This document shows, in pieces, positions 49,800 through 58,065 of a stretch of DNA of 64,000 bases. This stretch comes from Clostridiales bacterium 1_7_47FAA. GTDB taxonomy: Bacteria; Bacillota; Clostridia; Lachnospirales; Lachnospiraceae. Location of the stretch: the NCBI GenBank assembly GCA_000155435.1, contig DS990260.1, positions 1,411,082 to 1,475,081 of the forward strand, given 5' to 3'. Positions within the stretch are counted from its first letter, which is position 1. Every line of letters begins with the position of its first letter. Both the position numbers and the translations under genes were made by a program. The notes below the pieces were generated by a model, which was given only the letters and a program-made list of their open reading frames with translations, did not search any database and had not been told where the DNA came from.

Positions 49800-49862
49800 A
49801 CAAGGGAGAAGGATGGTCTGGATTGGACGATGGGAACCAATCCAGACCATCCCCTCCCTTGT
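49800..49862. terminator. very long hairpin after the liv operon
   Basis: A 16-bp perfect stem (49811-49826 with 49837-49852) is continued outward by a 9-bp stem (49800-49808 with 49854-49862) across a small internal bulge. It follows livF by 55 bases. It lacks a T run, so it may block 3' exonucleases or be a small mobile palindrome. The rest of the 306-base gap 49745-50050 shows one short hairpin (49994-50010) and no gene. Confidence 0.6.
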
Positions 49863-50050
49863 CCTTGTGTGTGGACATCCTGATTTACAATCATCCATAT
49901 ACATTTATATCCCTGCCCGCTTATGTCCTTATACACCCATGGATATCCCCTATACCGCACCCCATCTAAATCCGTCCCAGGAATCATAGGTTTCCTGTCA
50001 GAAAGACAGGATTAAACCAGCCAAATCACACCTGCGGGGAGGTAAAAGGT

Positions 50051-50911
50051 ATGGATATAAATATCTTCAATGAAAAGTTTAATATAACGGTTTCCAGGGA
50101 TATGGCCTATACACTGGATTCCGTTGACAATAAGCCATATGACATGGAAATCCGGGCAATATCAACCATCCATGACGGAGGACATTATTCCTGTCATTCC
50201 ATCGCGGTCGAAGATTTTTCAGATGGCGGGACTGTAACAATCATCCTGGTAGGGGACTACTGTTCCAATGTGGGGAAGGATTCCGTTATCTTACGGAACG
50301 ATACGCTTATCATACTGCTGGATGCCGTCATCGTGGTATTATCACTAAAGAGTGCCATGGACCCTGGAAGTCATGATATCCACCGGATAAAAAACAATTT
50401 CGGGACCTACTATTCCATCTATCCTGTTGGAAACAACTATATCATCTACGGGGAATTAGAAGTAAAGATGCTGGACGAAGCATTCCGTGAAGTCTGGACC
50501 TATTCAACCACGGACATCCTAATCAACCCGGATTACCACCTTAACATAGATGATAAGCAGATTTCCTTTACGGACTGGGATGGAAACCACCACCTGTTGG
50601 ATATGGACGGACATCTTCTCTGTTATAAAAAACGGGAGCTGAACGCAATCGAAATCAATGTAACCCCCATTAACACCCCCAAAGAGCTACAGGCAATCAT
50701 CAAAAGCAGGCTAAACATGCCGGATTTTTACGGAATGAACTGGGACGCCTATTGGGATGGCATAACCGGACTCATCCCCATGCCGGACAGGATCATCCTG
50801 CGCGGTTGGGATATTTACAAAGAAAAACAGCCCGGGGATGCAGCCGCATTCGAAAAAATCATGGCAAGATATACCCGTCTATATGGGCATTGCCAATGCA
50901 TCTATACATAA
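50051..50911 (+). CDS. protein with C-terminal barstar-like domain
   Basis: 286-aa cytoplasmic protein. The last ~90 residues match the barstar/barnase-inhibitor family (TPKELQAIIKSRLNMP, then FYGMNWDAYWDGITGL and IILRGWD). The first ~190 residues are beta-rich, with an IDDKQISFTDWDG stretch, and I do not recognise the domain. GGGGAGG stands before ATG 50051. No RNase toxin gene is adjacent, so this is an orphan immunity-like gene. Its 5' part is noticeably more AT-rich than neighbouring genes, which hints at transfer. An immunity role is inference from the domain. Confidence 0.75.
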   Translation: MDINIFNEKFNITVSRDMAYTLDSVDNKPYDMEIRAISTIHDGGHYSCHSIAVEDFSDGGTVTIILVGDYCSNVGKDSVILRNDTLIILLDAVIVVLSLKSAMDPGSHDIHRIKNNFGTYYSIYPVGNNYIIYGELEVKMLDEAFREVWTYSTTDILINPDYHLNIDDKQISFTDWDGNHHLLDMDGHLLCYKKRELNAIEINVTPINTPKELQAIIKSRLNMPDFYGMNWDAYWDGITGLIPMPDRIILRGWDIYKEKQPGDAAAFEKIMARYTRLYGHCQCIYT

Positions 50912-50918
50912 AACAGAA

Positions 50919-50958
50919 GCAGGTATGGCATCGGCTGCCAGCCGTACACCATACCTGC
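50919..50958. terminator. bidirectional terminator between convergent genes
   Basis: GCAGGTATGG (50919-50928) pairs perfectly with CCATACCTGC (50949-50958), with CGGCT/AGCCG pairing inside. It lies 7 bases after the barstar-domain gene and 22 bases after the end of the opposing PRTase-like gene. Minus-strand flank is TTCTGTTTTATG. Confidence 0.7.
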
Positions 50959-50980
50959 ATCCACTTCCATCATCCAGCCA

Positions 50981-51619
50981 TCACAGCTGTGTGAATCCAT
51001 AAGCATTCACCAGTGCATCCAGCTTACGCTTCTCCCTGCACAAAGGGCAGTCCCTATAATCATAATATGCGTAATCCGGCACATCCTTCTTACCAAAAAT
51101 AGAAGTAATCCGATACCCATTCACCTCATCCACAGCGCTGAATATGGCAGTAACCCCTCTCAGGATGCCGCCATAATACTGAATGGCCTCAATCCCCTTA
51201 TTAAGGGCCAGTCCCGTGGTAACAGACGCCGTCATGATAAGGACGTTCTTATCCCTAATCATAGGAAGGTTATTCTCCTTAAAAATCATCTGGCTGTTGC
51301 TATTATACTCCGGGGTCACTATGTACATGGTCTTATGTGCATTCATGGAAAGGACGCCCGCGCTGGTCAGCTCATCCGCCAGAAACGCCCCAATGACCTG
51401 GGTTCCCTCCAGGCACACGATAGTATCCACCACCGTATCATAGAGGAACATCCCCACCAGGCTCTTTGCAATCTCCCTTGCCTCACTAAGCCTGGTCTTC
51501 AGGGTGGTCATATCAAGATAATAATTGATATGGGCATGATTGGTTGCAAAATGACCGGGTGTAATCTTCAGCGGCGCATTACATCCCGCTGTCTGAATCT
51601 TTGTATACTTAACATCCAT
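50981..51619 (-). CDS. phosphoribosyltransferase-fold protein with altered PRPP loop
   Basis: 212-aa protein resembling orotate-type phosphoribosyltransferases, with a Rossmann-like core and the PRPP-loop region VLIMTASVTTGLALNKG near residues 130-147. The two acidic residues that normally precede the Thr-Thr-Gly are Thr and Ala here, so catalysis is uncertain; a ligand-sensing role like that of PRTase-fold regulators is possible. The C-terminus has a CPLC pair (YRDCPLCREKRK). ATG 51619 follows GAAGGGGG by 7 bases. It stands alone between the barstar gene and the nucleoside importer. Confidence 0.7.
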   Translation of the reverse strand: MDVKYTKIQTAGCNAPLKITPGHFATNHAHINYYLDMTTLKTRLSEAREIAKSLVGMFLYDTVVDTIVCLEGTQVIGAFLADELTSAGVLSMNAHKTMYIVTPEYNSNSQMIFKENNLPMIRDKNVLIMTASVTTGLALNKGIEAIQYYGGILRGVTAIFSAVDEVNGYRITSIFGKKDVPDYAYYDYRDCPLCREKRKLDALVNAYGFTQL

Positions 51620-51702
51620 AAAAACGCCCCCTTCTGCATCGGGCATGTTTGAAGTCAAGCCTTCAAGCACACTCCTTTTTCCAACATCAGTATCTATCTA
51701 TT

Positions 51703-51731
51703 ATTATACTAAAAAAACCATTCCCGCACAA
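51703..51731 (-). promoter_or_regulatory. promoter of the PRTase-like gene
   Basis: TTGTGC (51726-51731) and TATAAT (51703-51708), minus strand, 17-base spacer, about 85 bases before the start codon. The leader has a TTGAAG/CTTCAA hairpin near 51647-51664. Confidence 0.6.
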
Positions 51732-51799
51732 GAGTCGTATAATTTATCATCCCAAAATCCATTTGACAGTTTTCAATCACACCAAAGAACATTTATCAA

Positions 51800-51811
51800 C
51801 CCCCCCCCCCC
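51800..51811. repeat. 12-C homopolymeric tract
   Basis: Twelve consecutive C, followed by TCCCTCC, about 70-80 bases upstream of the -35 box of the PRTase-like gene. Tracts of this length are prone to slipped-strand length change. Confidence 0.9.
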
Positions 51812-51868
51812 TCCCTCCAGCCAACAAATCCACCCCCACCGCGAATCCCCCATTCTTCCCTTCATGGC

Positions 51869-52221
51869 CGGAGTACACAGTCCGGGAAGCCGGGCGGGGC
51901 TTGTCCTGTGCGGGGCGGGAGGGTTCCTTAGGGCGGCTGTGGATTGGACGCATAGTGGAGGAGGCAGCAGCTTCTTAGGACCTGGCAGATGAAAAGACGG
52001 GGGTGGATTCCTGCATCAAAGCAGGAATCCAAGGTGCTCTGAACGTAGAAAGTCCATCAGGATTTCTACGTGAATAGCACCGGTCCCCCGTCTTTTCATC
52101 TGTCAGGTTCTTAGAAGCTGCGGCCTCCGCAACTCCGCGTCCGATCCACAGCCGCCCTAAGGAACCCGCCCAAACCCGCGCAGGACAAGCCCCGCCCGGC
52201 TTCGCGGACGTACCTCCCGCA
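51869..52221. repeat. ~350-bp element: long imperfect inverted repeat enclosing two hairpins
   Basis: The left arm (about 51869-52003) and right arm (about 52082-52221) are complementary over roughly 120 bases with scattered mismatches and small indels; blocks such as GAAGCCGGGCGGGGCTTGTC and TTCCTTAGGGCGGCTGTGGA are matched exactly in the other arm. The centre holds a 10-bp hairpin (52005-52014 with 52021-52030) and a bipartite hairpin (52033-52038 with 52076-52081, and 52043-52051 with 52063-52071). It ends 5 bases from the stop codon of the nucleoside permease. No coding frame with a ribosome site is present. It could be a MITE-like element or a structured RNA; together with the poly-C tract and promoter it fills the 607-base gap 51620-52226. 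Confidence 0.85.
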
Positions 52222-52226
52222 ACCAC

Positions 52227-53144
52227 TCAATTCTCCTTACTATAACTAACCCCCAGCTTCGCCGGCACATTAAAACTCTTCCTTGAAACCGTCAGCACAA
52301 TCGTCAATATATAAGGCAGTGCAATGAACAGCTCATTGGGGAAGTATCCGCCTCCGCCCATGGACTGCATATAGATAGCCACGGCCTCCGCCAGTCCGAA
52401 CACCACCGTGCCGATCACAGCCCCCTTTGGATTCCAGTTCCCAAGGAAACAGATGGCAAATGCAATCCATCCGCGCCCTCCGATCATGTTGGTGGTGAAC
52501 ATCCCCAGATACCCAACCGAGTAAAACGAGCCTGCCACGCCGCCCATAACGCCTGCCAGCAGCACGGTGAGGAAACGCACCGTATTCACATTGATACCAG
52601 CCACGTCCACTGCCTCCGGGTTCTCCCCCGTGGAGCGGATGGTCAGTCCGATGGATGTCTTAAACAGTACAAAATAAGACACCGGAATAATCAGGTACAC
52701 AATATAGGTCAGTATATTCTGCTGGAACAGCACCGGCCCAAGCACCGGGATCCTGCTGAGCACCGGAATGGCAATCTCGGGCAGGGGACTGATTTTCAGT
52801 GGCGTGGTGGGGACACCGAAGAACACCCTCTGAAGGTACGTGCAGATACCGGCTGCCAGCACGTTGATGGCGGTTCCCGTAACCACCTGGTGCTGCTTCA
52901 GATAGATACACACCACCCCATAAACAGCGGCCGCAGCCACACCTGCCAGGATGGCACACAGGATGCCGATAAAGGCATTGCCCGTAATATAGGTTCCCAC
53001 GAATCCGCCCCAGGCGCCCATGAGGAAAATGCCCTCAATGGCAGTTACCATCATGCCGGAACGCTCCGCAACCACCTCTGCGATGGAGCCGAAAAGCAGA
53101 GGTGTACTCATCATCAACGCACGTTTCAATAAACTTACAACCAT
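52227..53144 (-). CDS. nucleoside ABC transporter permease (NupQ/YufQ type)
   Basis: 305-aa BPD_transp_2 permease with about eight to nine hydrophobic segments; AVIGTVVFGLAEAVAIYMQS near residue 250 is typical of the BmpA-associated permeases. It pairs with the permease encoded 4 bases upstream. It is the last gene of the importer operon, and the long inverted-repeat element follows immediately. Confidence 0.9.
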   Translation of the reverse strand: MVVSLLKRALMMSTPLLFGSIAEVVAERSGMMVTAIEGIFLMGAWGGFVGTYITGNAFIGILCAILAGVAAAAVYGVVCIYLKQHQVVTGTAINVLAAGICTYLQRVFFGVPTTPLKISPLPEIAIPVLSRIPVLGPVLFQQNILTYIVYLIIPVSYFVLFKTSIGLTIRSTGENPEAVDVAGINVNTVRFLTVLLAGVMGGVAGSFYSVGYLGMFTTNMIGGRGWIAFAICFLGNWNPKGAVIGTVVFGLAEAVAIYMQSMGGGGYFPNELFIALPYILTIVLTVSRKSFNVPAKLGVSYSKEN

Positions 53145-53148
53145 AGCC

Positions 53149-54213
53149 TTACGCTCCCTTCTGCAGTTTCAGTTTTTCTCTCCGGTTCTCCAGATAATGC
53201 CGGAAGAAATAGGAGACAATGACAAACAGCATGACAAATCCCTGCATCAAATCCACGATGCTGGATGGTACGTTTACCCCCGGCATACGGCCCATCAGGT
53301 TGCCCATGACACCAAGGGCGCCAAAGAGGATGGATGCAAAAATGATACCAATCGGATTGGCATTGGCCAGTATAGCGATGCCCAGGCCTGCGGAACCAAC
53401 CCCGCTGTTAAAATCCTGGATCAGCATGTGCTGCACGCCGTTTACCTCTGTGAATCCAGCCATTCCGGCCAGGGCGCCGCTGATGAAGAAAGCGGTCACA
53501 AATACCTTTTTAGAGTTGATGCCGGACATCCTGGCCGCGGAATCATTGCTGCCAACCGCGCGGATGCGGTATCCAAGAGGCGTCTTGTACAGAAGGATCC
53601 AGATGCCGATTGCCACCAGCACAGCCAGCACAAACCCCGCATGGAGCCTGGTTCCCTTTACAATGGTCGGCAGCCACGCCGCCCTTGTGATGGCGTCTGT
53701 CTGGGGATACTCCCCCTTGGACTCCTTTAGGAAGGTGCGCAGCAGATAGTTCATCACATTCAGCGCAACATAGGTTGACATCATGCTTACAAGGAATTCA
53801 TTTGCCTTGTAATGGGCTTTCAGGAACCCGATTAAAGCACCAATCAGGCCGCCTGCCACTGCCGTCGCAAGACAGACAACCACCAGAAGCACCGGCGCCG
53901 GCACCTTGCCGTCCAGTTTAAGGGACAGCGCAATGGCAGCCACGGCGCCCATATAGAACTGGCCCTGTGCGCCGATATTGAACAGGTTGGCCTTAAAGGT
54001 AAATGCAAATGCCAGCGCAGTGAATATAAGGGGCGTTGCCTTTAAGAAAACCTCCCCCGTGGTATATTTATCCGTCAGCATGGTGGTGACGGAGTATGTA
54101 AATACCTCCACCGGATTGATATGCAGCATAAGAAGCATCAGACCGGAAAGCAGCAGGCCGGCAAGTATGGCAACCGCGTTGGTCACAATCATATCACGTA
54201 TTTTCCCATTCAT
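53149..54213 (-). CDS. nucleoside ABC transporter permease (NupP/YufP type)
   Basis: 354-aa permease with about nine to ten hydrophobic segments; FTFKANLFNIGAQGQFYMGA near residues 70-90 is the family landmark. The start overlaps the end of the ATPase gene by 20 bases. It forms the importer channel with the NupQ-type protein. Confidence 0.9.
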   Translation of the reverse strand: MNGKIRDMIVTNAVAILAGLLLSGLMLLMLHINPVEVFTYSVTTMLTDKYTTGEVFLKATPLIFTALAFAFTFKANLFNIGAQGQFYMGAVAAIALSLKLDGKVPAPVLLVVVCLATAVAGGLIGALIGFLKAHYKANEFLVSMMSTYVALNVMNYLLRTFLKESKGEYPQTDAITRAAWLPTIVKGTRLHAGFVLAVLVAIGIWILLYKTPLGYRIRAVGSNDSAARMSGINSKKVFVTAFFISGALAGMAGFTEVNGVQHMLIQDFNSGVGSAGLGIAILANANPIGIIFASILFGALGVMGNLMGRMPGVNVPSSIVDLMQGFVMLFVIVSYFFRHYLENRREKLKLQKGA

Positions 54214-55735
54214 GCATTGTCCCCTCCTCTTCTTTGTAGCCTGCCATGAGAAGCCCGATCCGCTCCGTTGTCAGTTCATCATGGCGGTAGATTCCCATGA
54301 ACGCGCCCTTATATATAACCGCAATCCGGTCGCACAGTTCAAAAATCTCAGACAGTTCCGTGGATACCAGAAGAATGCCCTTGCCCTTCCTGCGCTCTTC
54401 CAGTATGCTGGTGTGTATATTGTTGATGGCCCCCAGGTCCAGGCCGCGGGTGGGCTGGTCCATGATCAGCATTTCCCCGGCATTGCCCACTTCCCTTGCC
54501 AGGATCACCTTCTGCTGGTTGCCTCCTGAAAGCCCGCGTATCTGGGCATCCGGCCCCGGGGCCTTGATTTCAAAATCCTCGATGGCTTTCCGGGTATAGT
54601 CATACAGCTTTTTCCGGTTGAGGAAGCCGTGTCTGGTCCATGTCCGGTCAAAGCTTGTCTTGAGCATCATATTCTCAGCCAGGGTCATTTCCCCAACCAT
54701 GGCGTCCCTGTACCGGTCCACAGGCACATAGCCGATTCCAAGACCAATCCGTTCCCTGACCGAGGTGCCCGTGATATCCTTTCCTTTAAGGAATACGCTT
54801 CCTTCCGTAACGGGAAGGGCGCCGCAGATGACCTCGCACAGTTCCTCCTGCCCATTGCCGCTGACCCCGGCCACGCCGAAGATTTCCCCCTCCATGATCT
54901 GGAAGGAAAGGTTATCCAGCACCGGCATGGCGCCCTTCTGCTTCACGGTCACGTTCCTAAGCTCCAGGCATACATTTTTTCTGTTGCCGTCCTCTTCCTC
55001 TTCCCGCTTTGCAACCACCATCTCCTTGCCCATCATAAGCCTTGCCAGTTCCACCTCATTGGTTTCCTTGGCCGTCAGGTTCCCTGTTAGCCTTCCATTC
55101 CTCATGACAATGATCCGGTCCGCCACTTCCATGACTTCCTTCATCTTGTGGGTTATGAAAATCACGGAATTACCCTTTGCCGTGTATTCCTTTACAAACT
55201 GCATCAGGGTTTCCGATTCCTGGGGCGTGAGGACAGCCGTAGGCTCATCCATGATAAGAAGGCTGGTCTTCAGATAAAGGGCCTTTAATATCTCCACCTT
55301 CTGCTGTACGCCGACCGCCAGGTCCGCAATCTTTGCATCCACAGGGATATCAAAGCCATACTGCCCTGCCAGCTCCTCCACTTCTTTCCTGCATCGGTCG
55401 TAATCAATGACGCCGTGTACATTGCCCAGTATGATGTTTTCCGTCACCGTATGTGCATTTACCAGGGAAAAATGCTGCTGGATCATGGAAATGCCCAGGG
55501 CCATGGCGTCCTTTGGGGAGCCTATCTTCTGTTCCTTTCCATCCATGAATATCTGCCCTTCATCCGCCTTATAAAGGCCGTACAGGATCTTCATGACCGT
55601 GCTCTTCCCCGCCCCGTTTTCCCCTAACAGGGCCAGAACCTCCCCCCTTTGTATGGAGAAGGAAATGTCTTTGTTGGCCACTACCCTGGCGAAATATTTT
55701 GATACATTCCTCAACTCAAAAAACGGTGTATCCAC
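54194..55735 (-). CDS. nucleoside ABC transporter ATP-binding protein (NupO/YufO type, double ABC)
   Basis: 513-aa ATPase with two nucleotide-binding domains: Walker A GENGAGKST and Walker B LLIMDEPTAV in the first; GVSGNGQEEL (degenerate Walker A), LSGGNQQKV and MLIMDQPTRG in the second. The second Walker B reads MDQ instead of MDE, a known feature of this subfamily. GTG 55735 has GGAGG 9 bases upstream and gives the normal DTPFFELRNVSK start; ATG 55744 would touch the ribosome site. Confidence 0.92.
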   Translation of the reverse strand: MDTPFFELRNVSKYFARVVANKDISFSIQRGEVLALLGENGAGKSTVMKILYGLYKADEGQIFMDGKEQKIGSPKDAMALGISMIQQHFSLVNAHTVTENIILGNVHGVIDYDRCRKEVEELAGQYGFDIPVDAKIADLAVGVQQKVEILKALYLKTSLLIMDEPTAVLTPQESETLMQFVKEYTAKGNSVIFITHKMKEVMEVADRIIVMRNGRLTGNLTAKETNEVELARLMMGKEMVVAKREEEEDGNRKNVCLELRNVTVKQKGAMPVLDNLSFQIMEGEIFGVAGVSGNGQEELCEVICGALPVTEGSVFLKGKDITGTSVRERIGLGIGYVPVDRYRDAMVGEMTLAENMMLKTSFDRTWTRHGFLNRKKLYDYTRKAIEDFEIKAPGPDAQIRGLSGGNQQKVILAREVGNAGEMLIMDQPTRGLDLGAINNIHTSILEERRKGKGILLVSTELSEIFELCDRIAVIYKGAFMGIYRHDELTTERIGLLMAGYKEEEGTMHEWENT

Positions 55736-55782
55736 AAGCGTCATCCTCCTTTAATCCATTGGTGCGCGGTCCGCGGCAGCTG

Positions 55783-55846
55783 CCGCACCGCTATAAAACC
55801 GCACCGCTGTAAAACCGCGCTGGTATAAAACATTGCTGATATAAAA
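55783..55846. repeat. 16-bp degenerate tandem repeat, four copies
   Basis: Four consecutive 16-base units (from 55783, 55799, 55815, 55831), each ending in TAAAA after a GCT/GGT core; the first two differ by one base and the others are more diverged. The array lies between the receptor terminator and the ATPase gene, in the operon leader of the membrane components. Confidence 0.8.
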
Positions 55847-55858
55847 CCACACCCAAAA

Positions 55859-55892
55859 GGCTGCTGCATCCAAAACCATTCCTGCAGCAGCC
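55859..55892 (-). terminator. intra-operon terminator after the BmpA-type gene
   Basis: GGCTGCTGCA (55859-55868) pairs perfectly with TGCAGCAGCC (55883-55892); the minus strand continues with TTTTGGG. It starts 18 bases after the receptor stop codon and should limit read-through to the ATPase and permeases. Confidence 0.75.
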
Positions 55893-55909
55893 CTTTCATA
55901 TCTACCATA

Positions 55910-57016
55910 TTATTTTTCAAACATTGCCTGCAGATCTACTTTCCCATCCTTGAAATCCTTCAGTCCCTGGTCAACCGCAGCCTTCACCTCATCGGTGATG
56001 TTGTCCGTGTATACAGGTACGAAGATATCCTCATTGATGCCGGCCTCATGGACCATGTTGCCTGAAAGCTTTCCTTCCATGTACTGCCCGATTGCCCATA
56101 CATAGAAGTTCTTGAAATCAAAGTTTACGGAAGCCACCACCGTGTTTGGATCAATGGTGGTCTGGTCGCTGGAAAAGCCGATGAACTTGGCTCCCTTTGC
56201 CTTGGCTGCCTCAATACATCCCAGTCCCACTTCGTTGGCATATACAAACAGTGTATCCGCGCCGTTGTCAATCATCTGCTCAGCCATCTGTTTGCCCAGG
56301 GCCACATCATCCCATGTATTGGCGTAAGCCCTTGTTGCCTTTGCGCCGGAGATACCTCTCTCCTCTGCGATTTTAACCGCGTTTTTCTCATATACATCCA
56401 TCAGATGCTCCATCGGCTCATTGGGGAAGCCGCCGATGGTTGCGAAGTTTCCGTTCTCTGTCACGTATCCCGCGATAATGGATGCCACATAGCTGGCTTC
56501 ATATTCCTTCGGGAAAATAGGGGCCACATTGTCGCCGTCGCACTTGGAACCATTCACGGCGCAGAAGGTGGTGTCCGGATAGTTGGGGGCCACGGCCGCA
56601 ACTGCCTCGTCAAACTGGGAACCTGCCGCCATGATCAGGTCATATCCCCGCTCCGCATATTCCCGGAATGTGGATTCATAGTCAGAGGCCTGAACATTCT
56701 CAACGTATTCCATCTTGGTGCCCAGTGTCTCATTACATGCAACCAGGCCCGCATAGTTGGTTGCGTTCCAGCTCTGGTCATTGATTGGTCCCGGAAGGAT
56801 CAGTACAATCTTATAATCCGCCGCGCTTTTGCCGTCTGCTGCGGGCGCAGCTGCCTCAGCCGCCTTGGTATCAGCTTCCTTGCCATCCCCCGCAGGCGCC
56901 GCCGCCTCAGTGGCTGCCTTTGTCTCAGCTGGTTTGCCGGAACTGCAGCCGCCCAGTGCCGCCGTACTTATCACCATGGATGCTGCCAATAATAACGCGC
57001 CTAATCTTTTCTTCAT
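55910..57016 (-). CDS. BmpA-family nucleoside-binding lipoprotein
   Basis: 368-aa receptor of the basic-membrane-protein family, which binds purine nucleosides. The lipobox LGGCSSG is near residue 24, followed by an Ala/Thr/Lys linker to about residue 60; the fold begins YKIVLILPGPINDQSWN. AAGGAGG precedes the ATG. It has its own promoter upstream and a strong hairpin downstream, which fits the high receptor-to-channel ratio of such importers. Confidence 0.93.
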   Translation of the reverse strand: MKKRLGALLLAASMVISTAALGGCSSGKPAETKAATEAAAPAGDGKEADTKAAEAAAPAADGKSAADYKIVLILPGPINDQSWNATNYAGLVACNETLGTKMEYVENVQASDYESTFREYAERGYDLIMAAGSQFDEAVAAVAPNYPDTTFCAVNGSKCDGDNVAPIFPKEYEASYVASIIAGYVTENGNFATIGGFPNEPMEHLMDVYEKNAVKIAEERGISGAKATRAYANTWDDVALGKQMAEQMIDNGADTLFVYANEVGLGCIEAAKAKGAKFIGFSSDQTTIDPNTVVASVNFDFKNFYVWAIGQYMEGKLSGNMVHEAGINEDIFVPVYTDNITDEVKAAVDQGLKDFKDGKVDLQAMFEK

Positions 57017-57080
57017 AATTACAGTCCTCCTTTTTACTTGTCTGTCAACGGTCTTACGTGTACGAATTTCTTATAGCAAT

Positions 57081-57109
57081 AGTATATCAGCGGCCTATGT
57101 GTCCCACAA
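57081..57109 (-). promoter_or_regulatory. promoter of the nucleoside importer operon
   Basis: TTGTGG (57104-57109) and TATACT (57081-57086), minus strand, 17-base spacer, about 65 bases before the BmpA-type gene. Confidence 0.6.
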
Positions 57110-57176
57110 TTCTGTGAGATTACTATTTACTCCAAAATATTACGGAATTTGTTGGTATTGTCCAATAAAATAAAGA

Positions 57177-57205
57177 CTGGATATGATTTTTCGTCATATT
57201 TCCAG
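57177..57205 (-). terminator. terminator of the response regulator gene
   Basis: CTGGATATGA (57177-57186) pairs with TCATAT-TCCAG (57194-57205) with a one-base bulge region. The minus-strand flank after the stem is TCTTTATTTTATT. It separates the two-component genes from the importer. Confidence 0.7.
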
Positions 57206-57232
57206 CCTTTTTCATGATTCCGCAAAATCCTT

Positions 57233-57997
57233 TTATCTCTTATTACGGTATTCCAGGGGTGTCATCCCATACATTTTCTTAAAAGTGCTGCTGAAATACT
57301 TGGCCTCCTTGTACCCCACCATCTCAGCCACATCCGATACTTTATACTCCACATGGTTCAGATAGTTCCTGGCCTTCATCATCCTGTACTCAGTTACATA
57401 CTCCATCAGGTTCTTACCCGTATGGCGTTTAAAAAGCTCGCACAGATAATTAGGGGAAAGGTGCAGTTCTTCCGACATGTCCTTCAGCGTTATCCTCCCT
57501 CCGTAGTGTACCTCCACATACTGGATGGCCTTTTGCACCAACAGGTTTCCCACGCCGTCCCCGTCTGCCCCGGATCCGGCTTCCCCCTCCTGAGGCGGCT
57601 GCTTCTTATCCGGCGCATCCCCTGCGCCCTGCTTCAGCTCCTTCTCGATGCCCTCCAGCACCGCAACCAGTTCCCTTGGATTGGTGGGTTTCAGCAGATA
57701 CCTGGTCACTCCCAGTTCAATGGCTTTCTGGGCATAAGCAAAATTACTGTGTCCGCTCAGGATCACGATATGTATGTCCTGGTTCCTCTCCCTTATCTGC
57801 CGGATCAGTTCCAGGCCGGACACCTCCGGCATCTTGATGTCCGTCACAATCACATCCGCCTCATTGTCATAGAGTGCGGTCAGGGCCGAAAGGGCGTCCT
57901 CAAATACTCCGGTAACCTGCCATCCATCCCTGGCCCCCAGGAGTTTCAAAAGGCCGTTCCTAATCTTCGGCTCATCATCCACAATCATCAATTTCAC
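57233..57997 (-). CDS. YesN-type response regulator with AraC-family output
   Basis: 254-aa regulator: receiver (about 1-118; Asp in VIVTDIKMPE), a low-complexity linker rich in Gly/Pro/Gln (about 125-145), and an AraC double helix-turn-helix (about 150-250). It is shorter than the YesN homologue at 30117 because it lacks the long middle region. Start is GTG 57997. It pairs with the kinase gene upstream, and adjacency suggests control of the BmpA-type importer. Confidence 0.9.
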   Translation of the reverse strand: MKLMIVDDEPKIRNGLLKLLGARDGWQVTGVFEDALSALTALYDNEADVIVTDIKMPEVSGLELIRQIRERNQDIHIVILSGHSNFAYAQKAIELGVTRYLLKPTNPRELVAVLEGIEKELKQGAGDAPDKKQPPQEGEAGSGADGDGVGNLLVQKAIQYVEVHYGGRITLKDMSEELHLSPNYLCELFKRHTGKNLMEYVTEYRMMKARNYLNHVEYKVSDVAEMVGYKEAKYFSSTFKKMYGMTPLEYRNKR

Positions 57998-58065
57998 GTT
58001 TCAATGTTCCTCCCCTCTCCCAATACACGGCTTATCCGGCCAGGACTGGTCCTTTCCCTGCCCGG

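Noticed and set aside
50051-50911. Toxin-immunity pair
   Set aside because: Only the barstar-like partner is visible; no RNase toxin frame was found within several kilobases.
51869-52221. Insertion sequence with transposase
   Set aside because: The inverted repeat is long and the interior is too short and noncoding, so at most it is a non-autonomous element.
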